Below, one piece after another: positions 18,570-25,921 of a DNA stretch of 64,000 nucleotides. The first letter of the stretch is position 1; every line of letters starts with the position of its first letter. The position numbers were made by a program, and so were the translations under genes. This DNA comes from CAG-873 sp910578365 (lineage in GTDB: Bacteria; Bacteroidota; Bacteroidia; Bacteroidales; Muribaculaceae). The stretch lies in contig OX620685.1 of assembly GCA_951635545.1 (NCBI GenBank), positions 1,488,001 through 1,552,000 on the forward strand, written 5' to 3'. Below the pieces are notes generated by a model, which did no database searches, was not told where the DNA came from, and worked only from the letters and a program-made list of their open reading frames with translations.

Positions 18570-19720
18570 ACGCGAGTTCGGGATAAGAAATGCTATAAAA
18601 AAGTTGAATAGGCAGCTTGAAAAAGTTGCCTATTCTTTTGGTAATTTCGCTGATATTTAGTAATTTAGAGGTGACAAACAATAAATACTGTATCATGATT
18701 ACCGAAAGTAAAGTTACTGAAATTTTTTGTATTGCAGATGATTTCTGCAAAGAATTTGAGGGTGAGATGGCAAAAAATGCACTTCCGTCCACAACTGACA
18801 CTCCAAAACGGAAAAGAAAGCGCATGATGTCGGATGCCGAGGTCATCACGATTCTGATCTGTTTCCACTTCAATTCGTACCGAAACTTCAAGCACTATTA
18901 TCTGGGATGTGTGCGCATTCACTGGAAGCATCTGTTTCCGCAGACATTCTCCTACAACCGCTTCGTGGAGGTCATGCCCCGATGTTTTGTGGCTATGACC
19001 ATGTTCCTGCGACTTGCATGTTTCGGAGAGTGCACGGGAATAAGTTTTGTGGACAGCACCTGCATTCCGGTCATTCACAACAAGCGCCAGTTCAACATGA
19101 AAGTCTTCAAGGATATCGCGGCCAAGGGTAAGAGTACGATGGGATGGTATGTAGGCTTCAAGCTACATCTGCTATGTAACGAAAAAGGGGAACTGATCAA
19201 CTTCGTATTGACACGTGCCAATGTGGATGACCGCAACGAGGATGTGATTGACACGCTGACAGACAAGGTGTTCGGCAAACTTTATGCCGACAAGGGATAT
19301 ATATCGCAGTCTCTTTTCGGACATCTTTGGGATGACGGAATACATATTGTGACAGGTCTTCGCTCGAACATGAAACAGCGTCTCATGCCGTTCTATGACA
19401 GGATGATGCTTCGTAAAAGGAGCATCATCGAATCCATAAACGACATGCTGAAGAATGTGGCGCAGCTCGTCCACTCCCGCCATCGTAGTGTACACAACTT
19501 CCTCATGAACCTGCTTGCGGCAATGGGGGCGTATTGTTTTTTCGCCACAAAGCCGGAAGTGAACTTCGACTTTGAGGTACCCGAGTCAAACGGGCAGCTT
19601 GTCCTCTGGGATTAACAACACCAAACTGTACAAATAAATCAGGCGACCTTGAAAGGCCGCCCAATACTCTATGTCTTTTGCTTGGTTGAAAATCATAAAG
19701 TTCTTATCCCGAACTCGCGT
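18570..19720 (+). mobile_element. IS982-family insertion sequence, copy 1
   Basis: This is a 1151-bp element bounded by inverted repeats beginning ACGCGAGTTCGGGATAAG at both ends. It is flanked by the 5-bp target duplication TACCA (18565-18569 and 19721-19725). It carries one transposase gene. It lies in barrel A. Confidence 0.95.
18695..19615 (+). CDS. IS982-family transposase, copy 1
   Basis: This 306-residue DDE transposase starts at the ATG of MITESKVTEIFCIADDFCKE; 26 codons of open frame lie upstream but are not conserved in the family. Recognisable IS982 features are SYNRFVEVMPR, the Asp of CTGISFVDSTCIPV, the Asp in LYADKGYIS, and the Glu in RKRSIIESINDMLKN. It is full length and nearly identical to copy 2, with substitutions such as NEDVIDTLTDKVF against NEAVIDTLTDRVF. 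Confidence 0.95.
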   Translation: MITESKVTEIFCIADDFCKEFEGEMAKNALPSTTDTPKRKRKRMMSDAEVITILICFHFNSYRNFKHYYLGCVRIHWKHLFPQTFSYNRFVEVMPRCFVAMTMFLRLACFGECTGISFVDSTCIPVIHNKRQFNMKVFKDIAAKGKSTMGWYVGFKLHLLCNEKGELINFVLTRANVDDRNEDVIDTLTDKVFGKLYADKGYISQSLFGHLWDDGIHIVTGLRSNMKQRLMPFYDRMMLRKRSIIESINDMLKNVAQLVHSRHRSVHNFLMNLLAAMGAYCFFATKPEVNFDFEVPESNGQLVLWD

Positions 19721-20077
19721 TACCAGCTTCTGAGGCACATATACAAAGAACAGTTCCTGCGGTATCGGCAGCGGCACCGAGTCGCACCATAAGCTTTGGT
19801 CAATATGATATCCGATCAGCAGTTTCCGCTCCGGCAGATTCTTGAACATGAAGGTGCTGTCGGCCCGGAACTCACCTGTAGAAATATAATCCATCGTTTC
19901 GGTTAGAGCCGACGGTACAATGTCTGTCAGCACCTCACCGCTTTCCTCCACCACCATCTTCACCCTCAGGTTGTGGGTTGGAGCTGCGTTTATTGTATTA
20001 GTAGCAACAGATACAATAAATAAACCAAGTACTATGTTTTTTAAATGTGCCATAAGGTAATTTTTTAAGGTTGTTTG

Positions 20078-20085
20078 CAAATGTA
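20078..20085 (-). promoter_or_regulatory. -7 element upstream of barrel A (TACATTTG)
   Basis: TACATTTG fits TAnnTTTG on the minus strand about 25 bp before the barrel A ATG. A TTG lies about 19 bp upstream (20106-20108). It suggests that barrel A once had its own promoter in addition to the peptide-gene promoter. Confidence 0.45.
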
Positions 20086-20331
20086 ATACATATAAGTCGT
20101 TCATGCAAGCAAATTGTCGCTTTTTTTGGCTTATTATGCAAACTCCGGCTTGATTCCTGCCAAGAGCGCGCGCCTCAGTTTATAATAATCTTTGTATGGA
20201 GAGCATATTGCAAATTTTGCATTTTCCTTGTAATTCCTAAGCCGATAGTAGCCGCAGCCTCCACCACCTGAGCCGACGGAGCTTTGGGTCTGCCCGTTTT
20301 TGGGGGTTCTTTGGGTTTTAGCGGCGTAGTA

Positions 20332-21482
20332 ACGCGAGTTCGGGATAAGAACTTTATGATTTTCAACCAAGCAAAAGACATAGAGTATTGGGCGGCCTTT
20401 CAAGGTCGCCTGATTTATTTGTACAGTTTGGTGTTGTTAATCCCAGAGGACAAGCTGCCCGTTTGACTCGGGTACCTCAAAGTCGAAGTTCACTTCCGGC
20501 TTTGTGGCGAAGAAACAATACGCCCCCATTGCCGCAAGCAGGTTCATGAGGAAGTTGTGTACACTACGATGGCGGGAGTGGACGAGCTGCGCCACATTCT
20601 TCAGCATGTCGTTTATGGATTCGATGATGCTCCTTTTACGAAGCATCATCCTGTCATAGAACGGCATGAGACGCTGTTTCATGTTCGAGCGAAGACCTGT
20701 CACAATATGTATGCCATCATCCCAAAGATGCCCGAAAAGAGACTGCGATATATATCCCTTGTCAGCGTATAGTTTTCCAAACACCCTGTCAGTCAGTGTG
20801 TCGATGACTGCCTCATTGCGGTCGTCCACATTGGCACGTGTCAATACGAAGTTGATCAGTTCCCCTTTTTCGTTACATAGCAGATGCAGCTTGAAGCCTA
20901 CATACCATCCCATCGTACTCTTACCCTTGGCCGCGATATCCTTGAAGACTTTCATGTTGAACTGGCGCTTGTTGTGAATGACCGGAATGCAGGTGCTGTC
21001 CACAAAACTTATTCCCGTGCACTCTCCGAAACATGCAAGTCGCAGGAACATGGTCATAGCCACAAAACATCGGGGCATGACCTCCACGAAGCGGTTGTAG
21101 GAGAATGTCTGCGGAAACAGATGCTTCCAGTGAATGCGCACACATCCCAGATAATAGTGCTTGAAGTTTCGGTACGAATTGAAGTGGAAACAGATCAGAA
21201 TCGTGATGACCTCGGCATCCGACATCATGCGCTTTCTTTTCCGTTTTGGAGTGTCAGTTGTGGACGGAAGTGCATTTTTTGCCATCTCACCCTCAAATTC
21301 TTTGCAGAAATCATCTGCAATACAAAAAATTTCAGTAACTTTACTTTCGGTAATCATGATACAGTATTTATTGTTTGACACCTCTAAATTACTAAATATC
21401 AGTGATATTACCAAAAGAATCGGCAACTTTTTTAAGCTGCCGATTCAACTTTTTTATGGTGTTCCTTATCCCGAACTCGCGT
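20332..21482 (-). mobile_element. IS982-family insertion sequence, copy 2
   Basis: This second 1151-bp element is in the opposite orientation to copy 1, with the same terminal repeat ACGCGAGTTCGGGATAAG. It is flanked by TAGTA duplications (20327-20331 and 21483-21487). It interrupts the small peptide gene. The end upstream of the transposase differs from copy 1 at several bases, so the copies are not perfectly identical. Confidence 0.95.
20437..21357 (-). CDS. IS982-family transposase, copy 2
   Basis: The same 306-residue DDE transposase as copy 1, starting at the equivalent ATG (21357) and full length. All catalytic segments (ISFVDSTCIPV, LYADKGYIS, IIESINDMLKN) are present. Longer readings starting at 21426 use codons inside the terminal region and are unlikely. 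Confidence 0.95.
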   Translation of the reverse strand: MITESKVTEIFCIADDFCKEFEGEMAKNALPSTTDTPKRKRKRMMSDAEVITILICFHFNSYRNFKHYYLGCVRIHWKHLFPQTFSYNRFVEVMPRCFVAMTMFLRLACFGECTGISFVDSTCIPVIHNKRQFNMKVFKDIAAKGKSTMGWYVGFKLHLLCNEKGELINFVLTRANVDDRNEAVIDTLTDRVFGKLYADKGYISQSLFGHLWDDGIHIVTGLRSNMKQRLMPFYDRMMLRKRSIIESINDMLKNVAQLVHSRHRSVHNFLMNLLAAMGAYCFFATKPEVNFDFEVPESNGQLVLWD

Positions 21483-21614
21483 TAGTAGTTCCGCCTCCTA
21501 TGGTACCTGTGGTAGTTCCGGTAGTTTCTGTCATAATGCCTGCCGTTGCAAGTATAAGGCAACTTGATACAAATAACAGTCTTTTCAATTTCATAATACA
21601 ACTTTGCTTTTTGG

Positions 21615-21646
21615 CAAAATTATTGATTCTCCAAATTATTTACAAA
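21615..21646 (-). promoter_or_regulatory. Promoter of the small peptide gene
   Basis: On the minus strand, TTTG (21643-21646), a 20-bp spacer and TAATTTTG (21615-21622) match the Bacteroidota consensus fully. The predicted start of transcription is 10-15 bases before the ATG at 21594. This supports the reality of the small gene. Confidence 0.7.
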
Positions 21647-21664
21647 GATTTCTGCAAAAATCAG

Positions 21665-21773
21665 ATTATTCAAATGTGTTGTAATATGCTGAAAATCAAC
21701 AGTCATTTTTTTGAATAATTATTCAAAACCTAAAACGCAGTATTTTAGGTGTATCTTAGGTGGGTTGAATAAT
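21665..21773. promoter_or_regulatory. Operator-like cluster upstream of the peptide gene
   Basis: A perfect 20-bp palindrome, TTTTGAATAATTATTCAAAA, lies at 21709-21728. Half-site copies lie on both sides: ATTATTCAAA at 21665-21674 and TTGAATAAT at 21765-21773. Next to it CCTAAAA and TTTTAGG form an inverted repeat (21729-21735 and 21743-21749), and TTAGGTG occurs twice 11 bp apart (21745-21751 and 21756-21762). The block stands 20-130 bp upstream of the -33 box of the peptide gene, a position suited to an activator. Confidence 0.55.
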
Positions 21774-21805
21774 AGAAATTGTGTTAAAAAAGTGTAAAAG
21801 TTGTT

Positions 21806-23545
21806 TTATCCCAAAGCAGAGAGGAATACATCCTTATGGGGAGAGGACGATTTTCTGATTTCTTCCACAATTCTTTTTCTTTTGGTGTAGATTGTCTGCT
21901 CCGGTTTTTGCAATATCAAGGCTATAAGGCGTGGTTTGGTTCTTGTTATCAGTAGTATTAATAAGCCGTAATTATCCTGGTAAATTTTTGGAAAGTCACT
22001 TTTGAATTTTACAAGAATATTATTGTAGGCTTCGTTGATATTTTTTTCTTGCTGAGTAAGCGATGCGGCGGAATTCAGGGCTTGTAGAGTCTTGATAATT
22101 TCATTATAAGTGGCGGTTTTTTCCTCAGAGTTAAGGCTTTCGACGTATTTAAGACATATTGTGGAAAGTGTACCGCTTTGTGATGAAAATATATCGCGGA
22201 GTCTTAAATGATTCAGACAGTTGTCAGTAACCGATATTTCCATCTTGTCATTTTTGTCATTCTTGCTCTCGGATTCAGCCAGACTATGGCTGAGTTTTGC
22301 AATCTGTTGTTCAGCATTTTGTCGGTAATCAGCCAAAAGCAGTTGCTGTGCAGCGAGTTGGGAAGATATATCGTTTACTATAGCATCTCTCCTGTTCTTT
22401 ACTCTGATTATAGTAGTTTTGTAGGCAATTATTAAAAGAATGGTTAGTCCAGCCGATAAGCCTAAGGCATAGAGTAATTTTTGGTTTTTATTTTCAAGTT
22501 TATTGGTTCGAGCTGTCTGAATGTCGAGTTGTGTGCTTATAATCGATTGTTTCAAAGCCTCCCGTATTGCAATATCCTGATAATATAGTGCGCTATCGAC
22601 AGCATTTTTCGCATTGAGCCATTCTGCTCTAAGACAATAATAGTCATAACATGTACGAAAATAATAAGATAAAGTAGACGGATTTTTAGAAAGTTGAGAT
22701 AATTTGGCCAAATTGTCTTTAACTCCCGTTGTATCACTATATATCTGAATATAAATATAGTTTCTGAGCTGATGCCAGTCAGGATTAGGGCATATTGTCT
22801 TGAAAACTCTAATTAAAGAATCTGCCTGTAAAAATTTATGTTCTCCTACCAGATTAGAGATTTTTAAATCCAGCAGATATATCCTAAGAGTCTCCGACAG
22901 ACGTAGTTCATTACTGAATAGAATTTGAATACTGTCGAGCAATTCATTAGACTTTTGGAAATCTGCTGAATTATAATATATATTAGCGATATCGCCATAC
23001 AGAAAAGCCTCATTCATACGCATTGACCTGGTACGGTAAAGTGCACTCGCTTTTTTCGCACAGTCAATCGATTCCTGCAGATACCCGGTGGAATTATATA
23101 TCAAGGCTTTCTGTTCATATATTTTGGCGAGCCAATAGTTGTCGTTTATTTTAGAAGCAATGTCTTCGGCATGGAGAAGGCTTTTTATTCGTTCGCCATT
23201 ATTGTTTGTGAGTGAATAAATTTCGGCTTTATAGAACGCGGCACGCATGCGGTCGAAGTCGGGGCCGTGGTCGCTGTAGTAGTCGAGCAGTGGCAGAGCG
23301 GCAGTATCTGAAATTGAGTTCCGGTAAGTTTTTACGCGGGCCTGGATTGTGAGCAGTGCGTGGCGTGCGCGCAGTTTTGCGCCCGTAATCTTGGTTGAAT
23401 CAATGCTTTGCAGTATGGTTAAGGCCGAATCGGGGTATTGCTCTATGAGCGAATCGGCGGTGTCCATACGCTGCCACGTGTCGCCGTTGCCGCACGATGC
23501 CAACAGCGAAAGCAGCAATATCAATATGCCAACAGTAGATTTCAC
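21806..23545 (-). CDS. Membrane-spanning TPR lipoprotein, putative regulator
   Basis: This 579-residue protein starts at GTG. Its signal segment ends in the lipobox LLASC (Cys18). Residues about 25-340 are TPR-like helical repeats (for example ALLTIQARVKTYR and AFLYGDIANIYYNSADFQKS). One transmembrane segment lies near 355-377 (LYALGLSAGLTILLIIAYKT), then a coiled coil (about 390-430) and a C-terminal domain with IALILQKPEQTIYTKRKRIV, which resembles a degenerate DNA-binding helix-turn-helix. This layout is known from Bacteroidota one-component regulators beside small-peptide operons. It lies directly upstream of the peptide gene. Confidence 0.72.
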   Translation of the reverse strand: MKSTVGILILLLSLLASCGNGDTWQRMDTADSLIEQYPDSALTILQSIDSTKITGAKLRARHALLTIQARVKTYRNSISDTAALPLLDYYSDHGPDFDRMRAAFYKAEIYSLTNNNGERIKSLLHAEDIASKINDNYWLAKIYEQKALIYNSTGYLQESIDCAKKASALYRTRSMRMNEAFLYGDIANIYYNSADFQKSNELLDSIQILFSNELRLSETLRIYLLDLKISNLVGEHKFLQADSLIRVFKTICPNPDWHQLRNYIYIQIYSDTTGVKDNLAKLSQLSKNPSTLSYYFRTCYDYYCLRAEWLNAKNAVDSALYYQDIAIREALKQSIISTQLDIQTARTNKLENKNQKLLYALGLSAGLTILLIIAYKTTIIRVKNRRDAIVNDISSQLAAQQLLLADYRQNAEQQIAKLSHSLAESESKNDKNDKMEISVTDNCLNHLRLRDIFSSQSGTLSTICLKYVESLNSEEKTATYNEIIKTLQALNSAASLTQQEKNINEAYNNILVKFKSDFPKIYQDNYGLLILLITRTKPRLIALILQKPEQTIYTKRKRIVEEIRKSSSPHKDVFLSALG

Positions 23546-23549
23546 ACGG

Positions 23550-23557
23550 CAAAGATA
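23550..23557 (-). promoter_or_regulatory. -7 element of the TPR regulator gene (TATCTTTG)
   Basis: TATCTTTG fits the consensus and ends four bases before the GTG start, the same spacing as in front of the LOG gene. The transcript is therefore probably leaderless or nearly so. Confidence 0.6.
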
Positions 23558-23570
23558 AGTATTTTTTTAG

Positions 23571-23594
23571 ACTATAGTACTATAGAGCTATAGT
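23571..23594. repeat. Three tandem 8-bp repeats upstream of the regulator
   Basis: ACTATAGT, ACTATAGA and GCTATAGT follow one another without gaps. Their first part includes the palindrome CTATAGTACTATAG. The block sits 14-37 bp upstream of the -7 element of the TPR regulator, that is over its -33 region, so it may be an operator controlling that gene. Confidence 0.6.
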
Positions 23595-23600
23595 TTTTAG

Positions 23601-23721
23601 CCGGCGTTTGTATCCCGTGTCGTCCCGGCAAGGAGGGGGCCATTTGGTTCTGAAGGCATGTGCTGTTGAGGCAAGGATGGGGTGCCCGCCGTCGTTCCGA
23701 CGGCGGGGTACAAACGCCCGG
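23601..23721. repeat. Intergenic inverted repeat of about 120 bp
   Basis: The outer arms, CCGGCGTTTGTATCCCG at 23601-23617 and CGGGGTACAAACGCCCGG at 23704-23721, are imperfect inverted copies. Inside the right part lies a 9-bp stem, CCCGCCGTC/GACGGCGGG. There is no T-run typical of a terminator. It could be a small palindromic intergenic repeat. Confidence 0.4.
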
Positions 23722-23735
23722 TAGGGTACAATAGG

Positions 23736-24410
23736 TTATATCATGTCGGCGAGGCGGCGGAGTCCTTCGGAGGCGCCGCAGCGCAGTACGGTTACGCCTG
23801 CCGGAACTTCGGCGGGATTGGGGTCGATGTAGTACACGGGCACCCCGCGTCGTACGTAGTGCAGCAGTGAGGCTGCCGGATATACGGCCAATGAGGTGCC
23901 GATGATTACGAAGATGTCGGCTTGGGCGGCAAGCTCGGTGGCGGGCTCGAAGTTGGGCACGGCCTCGCCGAAGAATACTATGTGCGGGCGCACACGGTGA
24001 CCGTCGAACAGGCTTTCGACAGAGGTTACATACGACTCGGGTGTGAGCCGGAAGGTGAGGCTCTCGTCGTCCATGGCGCGGGCTTTCATCAGTTCGCCGT
24101 GCAGGTGGAGTACTTTCGATGAGCCGGCGCGCTCGTGCAGATCGTCGACGTTCTGGGTTATGACGTATACGTCGAAGCGTTTTTCGAGTTCGGCTATTAT
24201 GCGGTGGCCTTCGTTGGGCACGCAGCCGATGAGTTGTTTGCGGCGTTCATTGTAAAAATGGTGTACCAGCTCGGGGTCAGCGGCGAAACCTTCGGCCGAG
24301 GCCACCTGCATTACGGGGTACTGTTCCCACAGTCCGCCTGCGTCGCGGAAGGTGCTGATGCCGCTTTCGGCGCTCATGCCTGCGCCGGTGGAGATTACGA
24401 GTTTTTTCAT
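23736..24410 (-). CDS. cobB: NAD-dependent protein deacylase of the SIR2 family
   Basis: This 224-residue sirtuin starts at MKKLVISTGAGMSAESGIST; an upstream in-frame extension of 21 residues has no family support. Sirtuin motifs are GAGMSAESGISTFRD (NAD binding), TQNVDDLHERAGSSKVLHLHGE with the catalytic His, and GTSLAVYPAASL. The zinc-binding cysteine pairs usual in many sirtuins are absent: the segment after LHGELMKA lacks CxxC. That is seen in some bacterial class III members. It lies downstream of ftsZ on the same strand behind a strong hairpin. Confidence 0.9.
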   Translation of the reverse strand: MKKLVISTGAGMSAESGISTFRDAGGLWEQYPVMQVASAEGFAADPELVHHFYNERRKQLIGCVPNEGHRIIAELEKRFDVYVITQNVDDLHERAGSSKVLHLHGELMKARAMDDESLTFRLTPESYVTSVESLFDGHRVRPHIVFFGEAVPNFEPATELAAQADIFVIIGTSLAVYPAASLLHYVRRGVPVYYIDPNPAEVPAGVTVLRCGASEGLRRLADMI

Positions 24411-24455
24411 ATTCTGAGGAGTTGAGTGTATTTTGGGGCGTACGTGCCGTCGGCT

Positions 24456-24485
24456 CGGAGTGGAGGCATTCATGCCTCCACTCCG
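24456..24485 (-). terminator. Strong hairpin after ftsZ
   Basis: CGGAGTGGAGGCAT and ATGCCTCCACTCCG form a perfect 14-bp stem with a two-base gap, 10 bases after the ftsZ stop. No U-tract follows on the minus strand, so it may terminate weakly or stabilise the 3' end of the dcw transcript. Confidence 0.45.
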
Positions 24486-24494
24486 GGGAGGGGG

Positions 24495-25886
24495 TTATTC
24501 GTCGTCGGAGAAGAATACAACGTTGTTGCCCGGTTTGGCCGTAGGCTGCTGTCCGCGGGCGCTTTCCTCGTGGTGCGGCGTCGGATTGGGTACTGCCTGC
24601 CCGGGAGCTTTCACGCTGCGTGCGGCCATCTTCTTGTCGCGGTTGTAGGCGGGGGTGCGCTCGAGGGTTTCGATTATATCGTCGTTGTCAATCTGGTCGG
24701 GGCTCAGGATTATGTAGCGCTGTTGCTCCTTGAGCCGCTGGAGGTCGTCGATTTTTTCGGTGCCGTAGTAGTCGGCAATCTTTTCTTTATCTATGGGTTT
24801 GCGGCTGACATCGGCGTCGGCAGGGCGTGCGGCAGGCCGGACGTCGAGTTTGGCTTCGGAGGCATCGTTGTCGCTGTCAGCGTCGAATCCGGCGGCGAGA
24901 ATTGTGAATTTCACGCGGTTGCCCAGAGTTTCGTCGTAGGTGATACCCCATATGACGTCCACTTCGACCTGAGAGTCGATTTTGGTGATGAATGCCGACA
25001 GTTCGCGAGCTTCTTCGGCCTTGAATGCCTGCTCGGCCTCGCGCGAGTAGCAGAGGTTGAACAGCAGTCGCTGCGACGAGAAAACGTTTGCGTTTTTCAG
25101 CAACGGCGAGTGCAGGGCGTCGTTGATTGCGTTTGTCACACGGTTTTCGCCCTCGCCGTAGCCCACCGAAATCAGGGCGGTGCCTCCGTTGCGCAGAGTG
25201 GTGTCGACGTCGTTGAAGTCGAGGTTTATGTAGCCGTCGTTGGTAATGATTTCGGCAATAGAGCGTGCGGCGGTTGAGAGGGTGTCGTCGGCCTTGGCAA
25301 AGGCTTCCTCAAAACGCAGGCTGGGGTATATTTCCGACAGGCGTTCGTTGTTGATAATCAGCAGGGTGTCGACATATTTGCGCATCTCTTCGGCGCCAGC
25401 CAGTGCCTTGTTGATTTTCTTCATGCCCTCGAACAGGAAGGGTATGGTTACAATGCCCACAGTAAGCAGACCGCGCTCGCGTGCTATGCGTGCCACCACC
25501 GGAGCGGCTCCGGTGCCTGTGCCGCCGCCCATCGAGGCGGTGATGAACACCATGTCGGTTTCGTCGGTAAAGAGGCGGTCGATGTCGGCGGCGCTTTCTT
25601 CGGCGGCCTGGAAGGCTTTCTCGGGAATGTTTCCGGCACCGCGGCCTTTGGTTACAGTGGGGCCAATGAGAACTTTGGTTGGCACAGGCGAGCGGCGCAG
25701 AGCCTGCTGGTCGGTGTTTATTACGACGAACGACACGCACTGGATATTCTGCTTGAACATGTGGTTGACGGCATTGCTGCCGCCACCGCCCACGCCAATC
25801 ACCATTATACGGTCGGGATCGTAGTCGGGCTGGTTGTATTTGTCGATATACTGGAGGTCGTCGGGCGACATATTTTCACTTGACAT
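24495..25886 (-). CDS. ftsZ: Cell division protein FtsZ
   Basis: This 463-residue tubulin homologue forms the Z ring. The GTPase core shows GVGGGGSNAVNHM, the tubulin signature GGGTGTGAAPVVA (near residue 120), and the T7 loop NLDFNDVDTTL. After about residue 330 comes a variable linker; the conserved C-terminal peptide is recognisable as RTPAYNRDK (near 400). Another 50 residues follow, ending NNVVFFSDDE, which is longer than the usual end of FtsZ. It is the last gene of the dcw cluster. Confidence 0.97.
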   Translation of the reverse strand: MSSENMSPDDLQYIDKYNQPDYDPDRIMVIGVGGGGSNAVNHMFKQNIQCVSFVVINTDQQALRRSPVPTKVLIGPTVTKGRGAGNIPEKAFQAAEESAADIDRLFTDETDMVFITASMGGGTGTGAAPVVARIARERGLLTVGIVTIPFLFEGMKKINKALAGAEEMRKYVDTLLIINNERLSEIYPSLRFEEAFAKADDTLSTAARSIAEIITNDGYINLDFNDVDTTLRNGGTALISVGYGEGENRVTNAINDALHSPLLKNANVFSSQRLLFNLCYSREAEQAFKAEEARELSAFITKIDSQVEVDVIWGITYDETLGNRVKFTILAAGFDADSDNDASEAKLDVRPAARPADADVSRKPIDKEKIADYYGTEKIDDLQRLKEQQRYIILSPDQIDNDDIIETLERTPAYNRDKKMAARSVKAPGQAVPNPTPHHEESARGQQPTAKPGNNVVFFSDDE

Positions 25887-25921
25887 AGTTGCTTGTATTT
25901 TCGTCAGGGGAGTGGTGTGGA

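Larger units (their letters stand above)
16559..20053 (-). pseudogene. Barrel A: TonB-receptor-like outer membrane protein, broken by IS982 and a frameshift
   Basis: This is a paralogue of barrel B in three pieces. The N-terminal piece (20053 down to about 19721) has a signal peptide (MAHLKNIVLGLFIVSVATNT) and the beta-sandwich ending FVYVPQKLV. IS982 interrupts at 18570-19720. The middle piece resumes as DTHRKAEMLGELNVEG and runs to about 17325, where a net one-base loss shifts the frame. The last piece reads NNIEAVQGNPYLDQG to the stop. Removing the IS and one TACCA copy restores the reading frame exactly. The ATG at 20053 fits the signal peptide; longer readings at the IS junctions are chimeras with IS sequence. 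Confidence 0.88.
20134..21594 (-). pseudogene. Small exported peptide gene interrupted by IS982
   Basis: The 5' part begins at ATG 21594 and encodes a signal-like N-terminus (MKLKRLLFVSSCLILATAGI) and a Thr/Gly-rich stretch ending GTIGGGTT. IS982 (20332-21482) interrupts it. Removing the IS and one TAGTA copy gives TPLKPKEPPK and then two possible tails. Frame A runs to a stop at 20175. A -1 shift at the C5A5 run (20297-20306) gives a tail with GSGGGGCGYYRLRNYKE and stop at 20134, about 100 residues in total. A near-perfect promoter precedes the gene. I infer a secreted or exporter-substrate peptide; the family is not recognised. Confidence 0.6.

Noticed and set aside
17281..18891. A 536-codon reading that joins barrel A to IS982 antisense sequence
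   Set aside because: The first about 110 residues are the reverse strand of the IS982 transposase. It is a chimera made by the insertion, not a gene start.
19586..20104. A 172-codon reading from the barrel A signal peptide into IS982
   Set aside because: Its last about 45 residues are IS sequence in antisense. The natural product continued into the middle barrel piece.
21161..21718. A 185-codon plus-strand ORF over IS982 and the peptide gene upstream region
   Set aside because: It consists of antisense transposase sequence and non-coding DNA.
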